64,000 nucleotides of DNA from Eumeta japonica (GCA_005406025.1 BGZK01001455.1:1-64000), one strand, 5' to 3'. Counted from the stretch's first letter, positions 12,746-23,346 are shown. Translations and numbers: made by a program. Notes: generated by a model from the letters alone, not told the origin.

Positions 12746-12993
12746 ACATATGATTGGTAATTATATAGAAGTGGAGCTCCACTGTTTTTTGGCTACAAAA
12801 AATCGAAATATTGCGATAATCCATTACTTTTTTTTTAAATGTTCTACTCCGCGGCGGATTTAAGAAAAAAAATATGAAATAAGTGTCAAATAAAATGAAA
12901 CGGGTCATGTCATTGATTAAAAGTTAAAAAAATTAAAATTTTGACTTTTGACTTCAATTTTGAAGGGTTTAAACCCTTTTTTCATTTTCAAAA

Positions 12994-13037
12994 TTTCATA
13001 TCAATGGATATGAAGTTTCATATCAATGGATATGAAA
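12994..13037. repeat. Two 22-bp tandem copies with dyad symmetry
   Basis: Two adjacent copies of TTTCATATCAATGGATATGA plus two bases. Each contains the near-palindrome 'tcatatcaatggatatga'. The copies are identical except the last base. They lie in a long AT-rich stretch (12740-13450) with no recognisable gene. Confidence 0.75.
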
Positions 13038-13170
13038 TTTTTCTATAATTGCGCATTGAAAAACAAACAATTTAATAAAAAAAAGCCCACTAAATTTTTC
13101 ATTTGTCTGGAAGTTATGAATTTTTTAAAAAAATGCAAAAATTTGAAAAATTCCAATAATTTTACTCACT

Positions 13171-13395
13171 TTTAGATAAAAAATATTTAATCCACTTACA
13201 AAAATAATGATAAATCAAGAAAAAAGTAAAAAGTCAATCTTCTAGTATTTTTAAAAATTATTTAATCCACCCACAAAAATGATGATAAATAAAAAAAAAA
13301 TTAAAAAAACAACGCTCTAGTATTTATTTAAATTATTAAATCTACCCACAAAAATCATGATAAATCAGGAAAAAAGTAAAAAATCAATCTTCTAG
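13171..13395. repeat. 75-bp tandem repeat, three copies
   Basis: Three imperfect tandem copies end in 'cttctag', 'gctctag' and 'cttctag' at 13245, 13320 and 13395. Each contains 'ccacaaaaatNatgataaat' and an A-rich tract. Together with 12740-13170 this is AT-rich spacer, and I see no coding potential in it. Confidence 0.75.
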
Positions 13396-13454
13396 CAAGC
13401 AATTCTCATAAATTATGTGAGATGTCGCAGATTATCATATATATATTTATATAT

Positions 13455-14320
13455 AAAGGGCTTAGCCGTGTTTATATGGGACGTTGACCCCAGAAGCCAA
13501 ATCGATTGCCGTTTGGGTATTTTATAGACCCCGATGTAAGATGTTTTTTCATAAAAAAAAACACTTGAATTACTGCAGGTTTTGAGAAATTAAAAAACGA
13601 AAATTGGTTTTAATTTTTTTTATCTAAACAAACAAACCGATTTTATTGTAACTTGCACACATTATGTAAATTATAAAGAAGCATTATTAAAAAAATGGAT
13701 TTTCAAATGCTTTTAAGTGAACATTTTTTATTTTAAGTTTCAAAAATTTTTATATTTCCGTGATAGGGACACCACCAATTTTGGTTATGTATTAACTAAT
13801 ATTCTGTATATACAGGATGTGTCGTAAATCATGGATAATCTTGTACCCTCAGGTTAAGGACTCTTAGCCCTATCACATAAAAATTAACACCTATGTCAGC
13901 CAGTACTTGTAATATTAATTTTTAATTTATTTTTAAAAGTACATGTTTTATTACTTAAACGACCATTTTTATACAAATAGTGTGTTTTTTACAGTTTGAG
14001 CATGGTTTTGAAATCGCTGACGTAAGTATTATTAGAAAAGTCATTAAAGTTTTGAATAACAACTCCATTTATCAGCATTTTACGTTTAAAATTGAAATTT
14101 AATAATTTCTATTTTTTAACATCACAGATTAAGATCAAGTGGTGTAAAAAATCTATGGGAACATGGCTGCCATAAATTAAAAACTTATGCCACTATTGTA
14201 GATTCCAAAACAGTAATTAGAACTTCCATATGTTATTTGGATAAAAGTTATTGCTATTTTAATTACAAAGGGGCTAATTTTATTTTTACTACTTCATTAA
14301 AGTCTCATAAAAGTACTACG
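13455..14320 (+). repeat. Left arm of the long inverted repeat
   Basis: AT-rich arm that pairs with 16009-16875. It contains 'ggttaaggactcttagccc' near 13853 and 'taaagtctcataaaagtac' near 14300, both found in inverse on the right. The differences are small indels, mostly in A/T runs. Confidence 0.85.
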
Positions 14321-14906
14321 CAAATAAATCTAAATCTGAATTCGAATTTATAGTAATAAAGAATTCAGTTGATATTTTTAAAGATTGATGAATACCTTTA
14401 AAATATTTCACACAAGAACTTCTAGTCAACTTGCGTGCTAAGTTGTGCATTCATTGGTACGTCGCAAAAATATTACCTGCTTGACCTTGATTGCGTCGAA
14501 TGGAGACGGAATGTCTCATAAACCGAGAGTTCGAAAGGGACAGCTTGTCTTCATTGTTTCCGATGCCCAGTAAACAAAGTTTGACTGTTTGAGTTTCTTC
14601 TTGCCAGTGATATCATACGTCGTATGCGCTACTGTTGGTCAACATTGTTTTGATTGTGCTGTGCGAATAAGGACTTGATTTGTTTTGCGATTTGGACTTG
14701 TTGAACTAGTGAACCTGACAATTTGGCATACCTCGGACTTCGATTTTGGCTGTGTGATTAAGGACTTGATTTGTTTTGCGATTTGGACTTGTTGAACTGG
14801 TGAACCTGACGACTTGGCATACCTCGGACTTCGATTTTATTTTGGATTGTGTGTGATTTGCACAATTCAATATGCCTCAACCATACTCAGCAGTGGGTAT
14901 GCTAAT

Positions 14907-15925
14907 ATGCATTTGATCTACGGTGAATGCAGAGGCAACGCTAGCCAGGCAGCTGCAGTTTATCGAGAAAGATACCCTAACTTAAATCGATACCCGGACT
15001 ATCGAGTGTTTATAAGACTTCATGCCGCATTACGCGAGGGAAGATTTCCGGGGACCGGCGTGGGCGGTGCTAGCGAGGAAGCCACAGCGAGTCAATCCAG
15101 ATGAAGTGCTTCGTCTAGTTGCTGCAGATTCTTCGATATCGATTCGAGAAATATCGCGTCACACTGGCATATCTACGAGAACCGTAAACAGGATTTTAAA
15201 AAGAGGACTGCATCCATTCCATTTTACAACGTGTACAAACGTTACTCCCTCGTGATTATGCCCAGAGTCACATTTTGCCAAAACATGCTAAGGAGAATAA
15301 GAGAAGATCCAACCTTTTTAACAAAATCATGTGGAGTGACGAGTCAACATGCCGACGACGGATTTTTAATATACAACACCCATAGCTGGCAATTGCAAAA
15401 TCCCAGATTAATCCGGCAAGATCGATCCCAGCATCAATTTAAAATAAATTTTTGGTGGGCATATTAAACCGCCAAATAATAGGTCCCTTCGAATTAGAAG
15501 AAACTTTGAATGCAGAAAGGTACCTACGTTTCCTACAAAATGATCTCCCAGTGTTACTTGAAAACATTTCACCGGAATTAATTCAAACAATGTGGCTCCA
15601 AATGACGGATGTCCCGCACATTACGCACTGAGAGTGAGGGAGCATTTACATAACGTGTACCCAGGCAGATGGATCGGACGTTTAGGACCAATTCTATGGC
15701 CGCGATCGCCAGACCTAAATCCTTTAGATTTTTTATTGGGGATGTTTGAAGGAGAAAGTTTATAAAACAGATGTGACGTCGATAGAACAATTGCGGACAC
15801 GAATAGAAATTGCTGCTCAAGAAATAAATGAAGCAGGCTTCGCTCGTCGTTTGAAGAGATCGTTTATTAGAAGATGTAGAGCCTGTATAGCTGCGGGTGG
15901 AGCTCATTTTGAACATTTATTGTAA
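14907..15925 (+). pseudogene. Tc1/mariner-superfamily transposase, frame-broken
   Basis: The N-terminal region (from Met at 14907) reads 'YGECRGNASQAAAVYRER', a DUF4817-like helix-turn-helix. After a frame change near 15060-15090 comes a second HTH, 'ISIREISRHTGISTRTVNR'. Catalytic motifs follow in shifting frames: 'IMWSDES' near 15330, 'DGCPAHYA' with its Asp at 15604-15606, and 'SPDLNPLDF' with its third acidic residue, an Asp, at 15727-15729. The last two acidic residues are separated by 40 residues. That is longer than mariner DD34D and close to DD41D-type groups (rosa/Visitor). The ORF ends 'AHFEHLL' at 15925. At least four frame breaks are present. It would cut and join the element ends if intact. 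Confidence 0.75.
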
Positions 15926-16008
15926 AATCATTATAATTTTCTTTTAAATTAGATGTTTGTTTTTTTTAAGTACCCTTTAGAACGATATTAAATAATTTCA
16001 AAACAAAT

Positions 16009-16875
16009 ATTAGTACTTTTCATGAGACTTTAATGAAGTAGTAAACAAATAAAATTAGCCCCTTTTGTAATTAAAATAGCAATAACTTTTTATCCAAATA
16101 ACATATGGAAGTTCTAATTACTGTTTTGGAATCTACAATAGTTAATTTATGGGCAGCCATGTTCCCATAGATTTTTACACCACTTGATCTTAATCTGTGA
16201 TGTTAAAAATAGAAATTATTAAATTTCAATTTTAAACGTAAAATGCTGATAAATGGAGTTGTTATTCAAAACTTTAATGACTTTTCTAATAATAATACTT
16301 ACGTCAGCGATTTCAAAACCATGCTCAAACTGTAAAAAAACACACTATTTGTATAAAAAATGGTCGTTTAAGTAATAAAACATGTACTTTTTAAAAAAAT
16401 AAATTAAAAAATTAATATTACAAGTACTGGCTGACATAGGGTGTTAATTTTTTTTTATGTGATAGGGCTAAGAGTCCTTAACCTGAGGGTACAAGATTAT
16501 CCATGATTTACGACACATCCTGTATATATTACAGAATATTAGTTAATACATAACCAAAATTGGTGGGTGTCCCTATCACGGAAATATAAAAATTTTTTTG
16601 AAAACTTAAAATAAAAAAAATGTCTACTAAGCATATTTAAAATCCATTTTTTTAATAATGCTTCTTTATAATCACATAATGTGTGCAGTTACAATAAAAT
16701 CGGTTTGTTTGTTTTAGATAAAAAAAATTAAAACCAATTTCGTTTTTTAATTTCTCAAAACCTGTAATTCAAGTGTTTTTTGAAAAACATCTTACATCAG
16801 ATCTATAAAATACCCAAACGGCAATCGATTTGGCTTCTGGAACCAACGTCCCATATAAACACGGCTAAGCCCTTT
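16009..16875 (-). repeat. Right arm of the long inverted repeat
   Basis: Inverse copy of 13455-14320. It ends TAAGCCCTTT at 16875, directly against a hAT coding fragment whose reading frame runs out of the arm. Confidence 0.85.
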
Positions 16876-17109
16876 GTACCACAAAAAGATTTTCCTACAA
16901 TAACTGACCTGGCCTTTCAATTTTTAAGCAGTTTCGGTTCAACGTATGTTTGCGAAAAGATTTTTTCAAATCTTAATTATATAAAAAATAAATACCGCAC
17001 ATCCCTAACTGAACAACATATTTCTGATTTGTTGTTACTGTCAACATATGATGTGACGCCTAGTATAGAAAACTTATTAAAACAGAAACAATTTCAGAAA
17101 TTACATTAA
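16873..17109 (+). pseudogene. hAT transposase C-terminal dimerisation domain fragment
   Basis: The frame reads 'FVPQKDFPTITDLAFQFLS', then 'VCEKIFSNLNYIKNKYR' and 'LTEQHISDLLLLST', with a stop at 17107-17109. This is the Dimer_Tnp_hAT signature (conserved F-S-x-L-x-x-I-K and R-x-x-L). Only the last 75 or so residues survive, and the upstream half is replaced by the inverted-repeat arm. The 3' flank to about 17280 is AT-rich with no other feature, then CAGTGGCCCGCC at 17283 resembles a hAT terminus. Confidence 0.7.
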
Positions 17110-17339
17110 TTGTCCCATTTTTTTTTATTTGGCAAAAGATGTTATTTATGTTGTTATTTTAATTAAGCTTATAAAACTAATCAACTATATCGGAATGTTG
17201 CATTCATTTTATTACAACGTACCTTAATTTAAGTTAAGCTCAATGTTATAAGAAATAACGAAAATACGAACTGTTAGTGATCAGTGGCCCGCCTGTGATT
17301 TTTGAATCATCCAATTTGCCCGACTGTTGAAAAGGTTGG

Positions 17340-17560
17340 GCAGCCTTGGCATATACCTTACACACCAGACGAAGCTTTAGCACTTATTGTCGGTGCGAGG
17401 CATACCAAGTTCCAATATAATTTAATGAGAAAAACTGCAAGTGATCATAATTGTCAGATTTATCCCCCCTTATGAAAATGGTACTTCTGCAAAGAAACGA
17501 TGCTATCCAAAAAAACATACACCTCAGTGAATCATCTGCTAAATACCTTTACAAGACTTG
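17340..17560 (+). pseudogene. TE protein N-terminal fragment, split by Harbinger element 1
   Basis: The frame reads 'YTPDEALALIVGARHTKFQY' and continues to a lysine/cysteine-rich 'KKRCYPKK'. The style is of an insect TE-encoded N-terminal region, but I cannot place the superfamily. The reading seems to resume as 'DDTSTRRLQ' after 20392, where the Harbinger element ends. That agrees with the Harbinger having inserted into it. Confidence 0.4.
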
Positions 17561-17563
17561 TTA

Positions 17564-17609
17564 GAGCTCGTTCCCACTTGTCGGGTGTCGGATCCGTATA
17601 TTAAACGGA
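17564..17609 (+). repeat. Left TIR of Harbinger 1
   Basis: Starts GAGCTCGTTCCCACTTGTCG and matches the right TIR at 45 of 46 positions. TTA duplication directly to its left. Confidence 0.93.
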
Positions 17610-17924
17610 GATTATAGTGGCAGAACAATACATATGAAGCTATTCACACTTATCGGAAACCGATTTTGTGTCGGCTCCGACAAGAAATGTCGAGTGTTTT
17701 GCCAGCCCTCTACGCCCGGAAAAAAATCGTGTCGGATCTCGCTCGCCTATGATGAAGAATGGCGCTGTTCACATTCGTCTGATGTCGGGGCCGATAGCCC
17801 TCTCCTCGCTACCCCTCATTCCGTTCGTGCGGACATCGTCGCTGTGATCGCGGACACACACATCTCGACGCGCGAGCAGAGTTGTTGTGTTTTTTATTGT
17901 GCGCACGTTTGGTGATTTGTAGTA

Positions 17925-18105
17925 ATGGAAAGAAATATCGACCCCGAACAATTGATCACACTAGTTCAGGAAAGAGGTGTCCTTTGGGACAAAACTCTAA
18001 ATGATTATAAAGATAAGCAACTGAAAATAGCTGCTTGGCGGGAAGTTTGCTGCCTACTCATACCTGATTTTGTCAATTTGGACGAAAAAGAAAGACAATC
18101 ATGTG
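17925..18105 (+). CDS. MADF-domain protein of Harbinger 1, exon 1
   Basis: Starts MERNIDPEQLITLVQERGVL, the first helix of a MADF (Myb/SANT-like) DNA-binding domain, and continues 'AWREVCCLL'. A consensus donor (G|GTAAGTG) ends the exon at 18105 in phase 1. Exon 2 at 19130 fits this phase. In animal PIF/Harbinger elements the second ORF is a SANT/Myb-like partner that helps the transposase reach the nucleus and the TIRs. The intron (18106-19129) contains the transposase's large exon on the other strand. Confidence 0.85.
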
Positions 18106-18160
18106 GTAAGTGTTTGAAGTTATTTATTTAATAATATACGTAAAATTAAAAACATAAATA

Positions 18161-19067
18161 TTAACCATGCGCTTCTGGTTGCCAAGGCACCGAGCCTATT
18201 GTTGAAATGAAGTAGTTTGCAAATTCAGACCGTATATCATTTGCAATAGGACCACCACGTGGATTACAGTTTTGCAGTTGTACTTGTTCTTGCATCGGAT
18301 TTTCTGCCGCATACTGAATATCTTCAAAGTTCAGACCGTCCTTTTCTCTTACAAAATTGTGTAATACTGTACACGCTTTTACAATTTCGATAGATGTATC
18401 TGGGTGGACATCCAGAGGCCGATGAAATATTCTCCATTTATTTGCTAAAATGCCGAATGCGCATTCAACGTACCTTCTTGCCCGACTTAAGCGATAGTTA
18501 AATATTTTTTTCATGTGGTCCAAATGAGTGCCTCCAAAAGGTCTTAACAAATTTGTTGACAGAGGGAAAGCCTCATCGCCCACGAGAACATAAGGCATAT
18601 CATTTTGAAGTGTTGCATGTAGAGGCCTTGGTTTTGGTATATTTAAACTACCATCATTCAGTTTCTTCCACATGGTCGACTCTTTGAATATTGAAGAATC
18701 GCATTCTTTTCCATACGAGCCAACACTCATAAAAATAAAACGATATTCTGCATCAACAACGGCTAGTAAAACAAATGAAAAATAATAATCTTTGTAATTA
18801 AAATACATCGAGCTACTATTATTTGGTTTCACCACTCTTATGTGCTTGCCATCAACAGCTCCTAGACAGTGCGGAAAGTTGGCTTTCATATCAAAACTTT
18901 TTGCAATTTCCAACCATTTGCTCTCATTATCAGGAATTTTCATGAACTCGTCTCTTAATACATCCCAGATAGTGGAACTAATTTCTTTGCAGATTTTACT
19001 AATAGTTGACACACCAACTCTGTAACTATACTGCAATTCTTTGAAGGAACAACCCGATGCGCAATAT
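18161..19067 (-). CDS. Harbinger 1 transposase (HARBI1-like), exon 2
   Basis: Starts after TTTTACAG on the minus strand and gives 'YCASGCSFKELQYSYRVG' as the first residues after the junction. Contains the DDE_Tnp_4 motifs 'CLGAVDGKHIRV' (first Asp), 'VGDEAFPL' (second Asp) and 'RRYVECAFGILANKWRIF' (catalytic Glu), then 'VLHNFVREKDG'. It ends at the stop at 18161. With exon 1 the protein is about 400 residues, normal for HARBI1-like nucleases. The frame is intact across both exons. The enzyme cuts the TIRs and inserts at TWA sites. Confidence 0.92.
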
Positions 19068-19129
19068 CTGTAAAATAATAAAGTAGGTAAGATAATTAAC
19101 TTTTCTATATGTACCTATTGTAATTGCAG

Positions 19130-19820
19130 GTAAACTAGTATCTACAAAGTGGTCGAATCTACGAGATGCCTGGATGCGAGCAAATAAAAATGAAGTCAAA
19201 AAATCCGGACCAGGGGCTAAGTTTTCAAAGCCATATATATATATAAAGAACAGATGAGTTTTTTGCAAAAAGTAGCTGAGCCTAATTCCACTCATGATTC
19301 TGTCAAGAAGCGTCCAACAGATACATCTCCAGAGCCATCAGCGACCAATACAACAGATATCAATTCAGAGCTGCCATTACCAAGTACTTCCAAAAAGCCC
19401 AAGACCCTCGATGATAAAATGAGCCAGTTTTTAGATAGCAGGCTACAGTCAGACAGAAGTAACGATCATCCAATGCTCTCTTTTTTGAAAGGAGTTCTGC
19501 CGAGTGTTACGTCTTTTGACGATAGTGAAACTTTAGAGTTTCAATCAGGCGTGCTGTCACTGATTCAAAACATTAAAAAGCAGCGTGAAAGTCGTTTATA
19601 CTCATCAAATTATGGTTGGCATTCACAGTCAAGAGATCACGTGCAACAATCTGTATATTCGTCACAAAACCAGAATGTGCACTCACCATTAAACCAGAAT
19701 ACCTTACCTTCAATTGGATATGGATATTCGACACGCCAACTCGTTGAACCAGCATCACCTACTTTGTCACAACATTCAAGTATTACTCAAGATTCGGACT
19801 TAGATTTTAGCAATATTTAA
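19130..19820 (+). pseudogene. MADF-domain protein of Harbinger 1, exon 2 (2-bp frame break)
   Basis: Begins after TTGCAG. The spliced frame gives 'LVSTKWSNLRDAWMRANK' and 'KKSGPGAKFSKPYIY', completing the MADF domain. At the TA microsatellite (about 19234-19246) the frame then runs into a stop at 19256. The continuation 'MSFLQKVAEPN' is in another frame, and loss of one TA unit would restore continuity. The rest (to the stop at 19820) is Ser/Thr/Gln-rich and acidic at the end ('QDSDLDFSNI'). The length is typical for MADF partners. The break may be a real repeat-length mutation, a polymorphism or an assembly slip. Confidence 0.8.
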
Positions 19821-19949
19821 CTTCACTAATTTGTTTTCGAAATTATAAAAAAAATTAAAGTTATTTCTTTCAATAAATACTTATATGTGAACTAAAAGTG
19901 ACTGTTTTATCTTTTCCTTTATACAAATTAATATGTATAATTATATTAC

Positions 19950-20248
19950 CTTAGAAATATCGCCAACCTTTCTCCAGTACAAATGCAGTCTCTAAATCTT
20001 GTATTTTGGTAGTTTATGCTCACTGATATTTGAGCCAATAGATGGTTGAATGTAGTTATCGACATTCTAAAATAATTGAAAAACTTAATTTCGTCACTCC
20101 TCAATTCTGTTATTAAATTCTGAAATGTTCCCAAACTAAATCTTTCTCTCAGGATTGGGTGCACCCAATATTTTCTTTCCTTGACTGTCTTTCGTGGTTT
20201 TCTTCTTAAATAATAATAAAGTAATTCGTCGACGTCCATCGTGCACAA
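19950..20248 (-). CDS. Harbinger 1 transposase, exon 1
   Basis: Starts MCTMDVDELLYYYL (a second Met at codon 4 is possible) and holds the typical 'KYWVHPILRERFSLG' and 'FFNYFRMSITTFNHLLAQI'. It ends 'ERLAIFLR' at a donor AAG|GTAATA in phase 2, matching exon 2 at 19067. The intron (19068-19949) contains MADF exon 2 on the plus strand. Start lies about 140 bp inside the right TIR. Confidence 0.9.
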
Positions 20249-20343
20249 TCGCTTCGCGTAGAATGCTTAAAATTGACACTAGCTTCGACCGTGGCCGACA
20301 ACCGATTATTTATTAATCGTGTGTGTGAACAAAGGCGACGACA

Positions 20344-20389
20344 TCCGATTAATATACGGATCCGACACCCGACAAGTGGGAACGAGCTC
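20344..20389 (-). repeat. Right TIR of Harbinger 1
   Basis: Inverse of 17564-17609, ending GTGGGAACGAGCTC, followed by the TTA duplication at 20390-20392. Confidence 0.93.
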
Positions 20390-20479
20390 TTAGATGACAC
20401 ATCGACAAGACGTCTTCAATAGCTTCACCCCTTTCTACGTTCGAAGACAGTAGCGATGATGAAATCGTAAGTCATAATT

Positions 20480-21190
20480 ATTAACACGTTGAACGCCTCC
20501 CGGCCCACGGTGTGGGTCATGTGAGAAAACACGTACGAGCCAAGGCAAAATCTGATTTTCTTCAATTTTTAAAGTACTGTTTTTTTTTATCTAATCGATA
20601 AAAACTATAAAATTTGGCACTATCGATTAAAAATTTTAGATTTTTACGCTATAAATTTGTATTTAGGTAACTTGGCTCATCGGTAGGCCGCGTGGTCTCA
20701 TGAGAAGGAACAGCGATTTTGCTTGCGCATAGGTCGCGGGAGTCACGCTGCGGCCCACCCGTGCACTTTACAGCCCCTGCGCACGTGCGTCAAAATCACG
20801 CGCGTCAACTGGCGTTTGTTTAACGCGCGTCATGACGGTATATAGAAGTAAATGTGTGTCTGCTCATGATCGACAAAATAACGCGCGAGCTTTTACCGAC
20901 GCGAGTCGACTGCCGCCCTGCACGTCGACGCGCTTCATCGCCGAATCTCGCACGGCGTAGCAGTATAGGCTAGTTCGGACTAGGTTAGTGTTTTAGTTGA
21001 GTAGCGAGTAATTTAGTAGCTAAATGTGTCTGAACACCAAAAATTTAGTGGAGTAAATTAGTAAATAATTTAGTCGAGTCGATCCATTTTGTTCTATTTT
21101 TATCGGGCGAGTAGCGCCTCCCACCACGCGTCCGTGCTTACTAGTTCACCGGCTAAACAAGTCGGAACGTGTTGATTAGTCGAGTTCATT
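20480..21190. other. GC-richer promoter-like stretch, no gene recognised
   Basis: Starts beside a TTAA with 'cacgttgaacgcctcccgg', a style seen at some piggyBac-like ends, but no partner end is found. It contains several CG-rich words ('gcgcacgtgcgtc', 'cacgcgcgtc') and leads into the MADF exon at 21204. It could be the promoter and 5' UTR of that exon. Confidence 0.3.
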
Positions 21191-21203
21191 AGTGGCCACA
21201 AAA

Positions 21204-21397
21204 ATGTCGTTTCGCTGGAGCGAAGAAACAACTTGCAAAGTTTCCAAATACATTGAACGTGAATGTTTGTGGAATATTAAGTCCCCGCATTATAAAAACA
21301 AACAAATGAAACAATCCGCATACTTGGATTTAGAAAATTCAATGAAAATACCCGGATTTGATGAAAAGGAAATTAAATTGAAAATTAAAAACATCAG
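21204..21397 (+). pseudogene. Orphan MADF exon
   Basis: Reads MSFRWSEETTCKVSKYIERE, then 'LWNIKSPHYKNKQM' and 'GFDEKEIKLKIKNIR', a full first half of a MADF domain. It ends at a good donor (ATCAG|GTTAGT). It differs from the three Harbinger MADF proteins. No matching exon 2 follows: the next coding sequence (21478 on) is a hAT transposase. It may be the 5' exon of another TE gene or a captured host exon. Confidence 0.55.
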
Positions 21398-21477
21398 GTT
21401 AGTGTATAGTTTTATTAAGTATTTCAAAAGCGTATTTAATATTACGATACAATAAGCTCTTAATTGTTATTAAATGA

Positions 21478-22015
21478 CAGATTTGATTATCTAGAGAGTG
21501 AGGAAACTTTTATTTTATCAACAACACTAGATCCGCGCTATAAATTGCGTACGTTCTTTCTACAAGCCACAAGCATTGAGGCGAAAAGAATAATTATCTC
21601 CTTAATTACAAACGGGGATACACATGTCCCTGTCGAGCTTGTAGAGTCACAAAAAAAGCAAGATGAGACTTTCTCAGGTATCTCGAATGCTTGTGACAGT
21701 TTGTGTAAGCAGAAAAGGAGGAACCTTTATCAAACATGTCTAGTCATCCTGAGCAAGAAGAGGTGGAATCTTATACGAGATGTCCGAATATTCCAATGAA
21801 ACAAGATCCAAAGAACTATTGGAGCAATGAAGATAAATACCCAAAATTGAAAATGCTTGCACAAAATATTTATCTTACCCAATGAGTCTCCAGTTGCCTC
21901 AGAACGTCTTTTTTCAACTGCAGGCCTCATACAAAATTATTTGCAACAGATTATCTCCTAGTAATTTGAATAAACTTTGTTTCCTTAACAAAATCTTCCT
22001 AAAAGTGAACTTTGA
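21478..22015 (+). pseudogene. hAT transposase C-terminal half, frame-broken
   Basis: After a possible acceptor (AATGACAG) the frame reads 'FDYLESEETFILSTTLDPRY', the classical ZBED-type hAT region. It breaks near 21750 and resumes as 'QDPKNYWSNEDKYPKLKMLA', then a dimerisation region readable as 'FFNCRPHTKL' and 'INFVSLTK' in shifting frames. Three or more frame breaks. No DDE core remains in front, so only the C-terminal third is present. Its right terminus is probably at 22321. Confidence 0.75.
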
Positions 22016-22204
22016 TTATTAATATTGATTTAATTTGATTTGATTCCTTGATAAATGTTACCCAAATAAATGTTGATATGATATTTTACCTTTTTTCATT
22101 ATTTTTTTAATTTCCATTTTTGCCACACTTTACAGAATGGGTGTCTATTTATTCTATGTAACATAAGTAGGTAAGTTTATGTATATAAAGTACATCATTC
22201 TTTA

Positions 22205-22321
22205 TTTACTGAGTGTATTTACTACTAAGCCATCGATATCGGTATCGGTATCGCCGATTATTTTCCTCGATAATCGGTATCGGTATCGTATCGGCAAATT
22301 CATGTATCGTTACATCCCTAG
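22205..22321 (+). repeat. Right end of a hAT element (TATCGG-rich)
   Basis: Contains repeated 'tatcggtatcgg' words and a short inverted pair around 'gccgattattttcctcgataatcgg', ending 'gtatcgttacatccctag' at 22321. Read in reverse it begins CTAGGGATGTAACGATAC, which is a common hAT terminus. It probably belongs to the hAT fragment at 21478-22015. No left partner was found. 22322-22667 is AT-rich with no gene. Confidence 0.55.
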
Positions 22322-22927
22322 TTATAGGAAATATGTTTTTTTCCTTTTTTTTGTTTTTATCAAACAGTTCATGCTTAGAATTTTTGGATATATATATATC
22401 CAAAAACTCTAATATCTTTCTATATCTGTGCATCTTGCTTTTATACATATAACCGAGTTTGTTAATTTAAAAAATCTACTTTTTATTTAAATAATAAGAA
22501 ATACTTATAAATGTTCATTGAAGATAAGAAGATATTATGTTGTTTTTTATGTTAATTAGGATAGGTACTAATTTTGTTCAACAAATGTCATAATTATGTT
22601 TTCTTTACAAGCAAGTAATTCTAAAAACTGATTACAAAGGAAAGATTGCTTTACATTTTTTAATGTATAAGCGCTCGTTCAGACACGGCGGGAACCGCGC
22701 GATTATAGAATCGCATGGAAATCGCGCGGGTCTTATTTATATGAGTTAGTTAGTATCGTTCAGACATAACCGCGCGGTTAATCAAGCCGCGCGGTTACCG
22801 CAACCCAACCGCCAGAAAATAGAATCGCGCTGCTCCCGCGCGTTTCTATTACTATGGAGTCTTTACTTCGCGTTCAGTTGCGTTGCGGATACCGCGCGCT
22901 GAGCACGTCACTGTTCTTGAGTTCGCC

Positions 22928-23097
22928 ATGGATCGTTTCGACACTGAACTATTTATTGATGAGGTGGAGAAGAGACCTGCAATATGGGACATTCAGTGTG
23001 ATGATTACTCAAATAAAATTATCAAGAACCGAGCTTGGCAAGAGTTGGTGGAGATATTTGGAAATTGCGAAGACACGGTGGAAAAAGAATATTTTAA
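22928..23097 (+). CDS. MADF-domain protein of Harbinger 2, exon 1
   Basis: Starts MDRFDTELFIDEVEKRPAIW, then 'NRAWQELVEIFGNCED' and 'VEKEYF', ending at a donor AA|GTAAGT. The phase (2) does not match the best exon 2 frame by one base, so an indel or an alternative junction is implied. The upstream Met codons at 22854 and 22883 are in worse context or lie in the iteron region. The intron holds the transposase exon 2 on the minus strand. Confidence 0.75.
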
Positions 23098-23346
23098 GTA
23101 AGTAGGTTTATTCACCAAAAATAATTGACAGAATTATGTTATAATTATTGTTATGAAGCGTATATTATACTCTCCGTATACTTTAGGTACTTAAATAAAT
23201 ATAAACAAACTTCGGCTGCTTTATGCAGACATTTCGAGCATTTTTCAAATGAAGGTCACAACGGTATTACCATATTTCGTTTGTTTACATTTAGTTATGT
23301 ACCTAAACATTACAAGTACGGTATGTTGCAGCTATATCTTTGTGTC

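Larger units (their letters stand above)
13455..16875 (+). mobile_element. Tc1/mariner-type element in an inverted repeat of about 865-bp arms
   Basis: Sequence from 13455 (AAAGGGCTTAGCCGTG) is matched in inverse by sequence ending at 16875 (CACGGCTAAGCCCTTT). The match runs almost without break to 14320 and 16009. Inside lies one transposase. Within the arms, at 13811 and 16522, the strings TACAGGATGTGTCG and CGACACATCCTGTA are flanked by TA and look like ordinary mariner ends. The dyad 'aatattctgta / tacagaatatt' lies just outside them. So this is either one element with giant TIRs, or a mariner inserted in the centre of an existing hairpin element. No clear target duplication is seen outside 13455 and 16875. 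Confidence 0.75.
17564..20389. mobile_element. PIF/Harbinger element 1
   Basis: 2826 bp, bounded by 46-bp TIRs with one mismatch (17564-17609 and 20344-20389, beginning GAGCTCGTTCCCACTTG). It is flanked by the 3-bp target duplication TTA (17561-17563 and 20390-20392), the Harbinger hallmark. It carries two genes: a MADF protein on plus and a DDE_Tnp_4 transposase on minus. Subterminal copies of 'gtgtcgga/tgtcggct' (for example near 17590, 17670 and 17730, and in inverse near 20360) may be binding sites. Both genes look complete apart from one 2-bp frame break. Confidence 0.95.

Noticed and set aside
17634..17915. ORF overlapping the left end of Harbinger 1
   Set aside because: It spans the iteron region, has no domain and lies upstream of the MADF start. 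Treated as non-coding leader.
20479..20500. piggyBac end (TTAACACGTTGAACGCC)
   Set aside because: The style fits, but there is no second end and no transposase nearby. Kept only as a remark in the spacer entry.
22206..22452. Arg/Tyr-rich ORFs on both strands ('YRYRYR')
   Set aside because: Caused by the TATCGG repeats of a hAT end.
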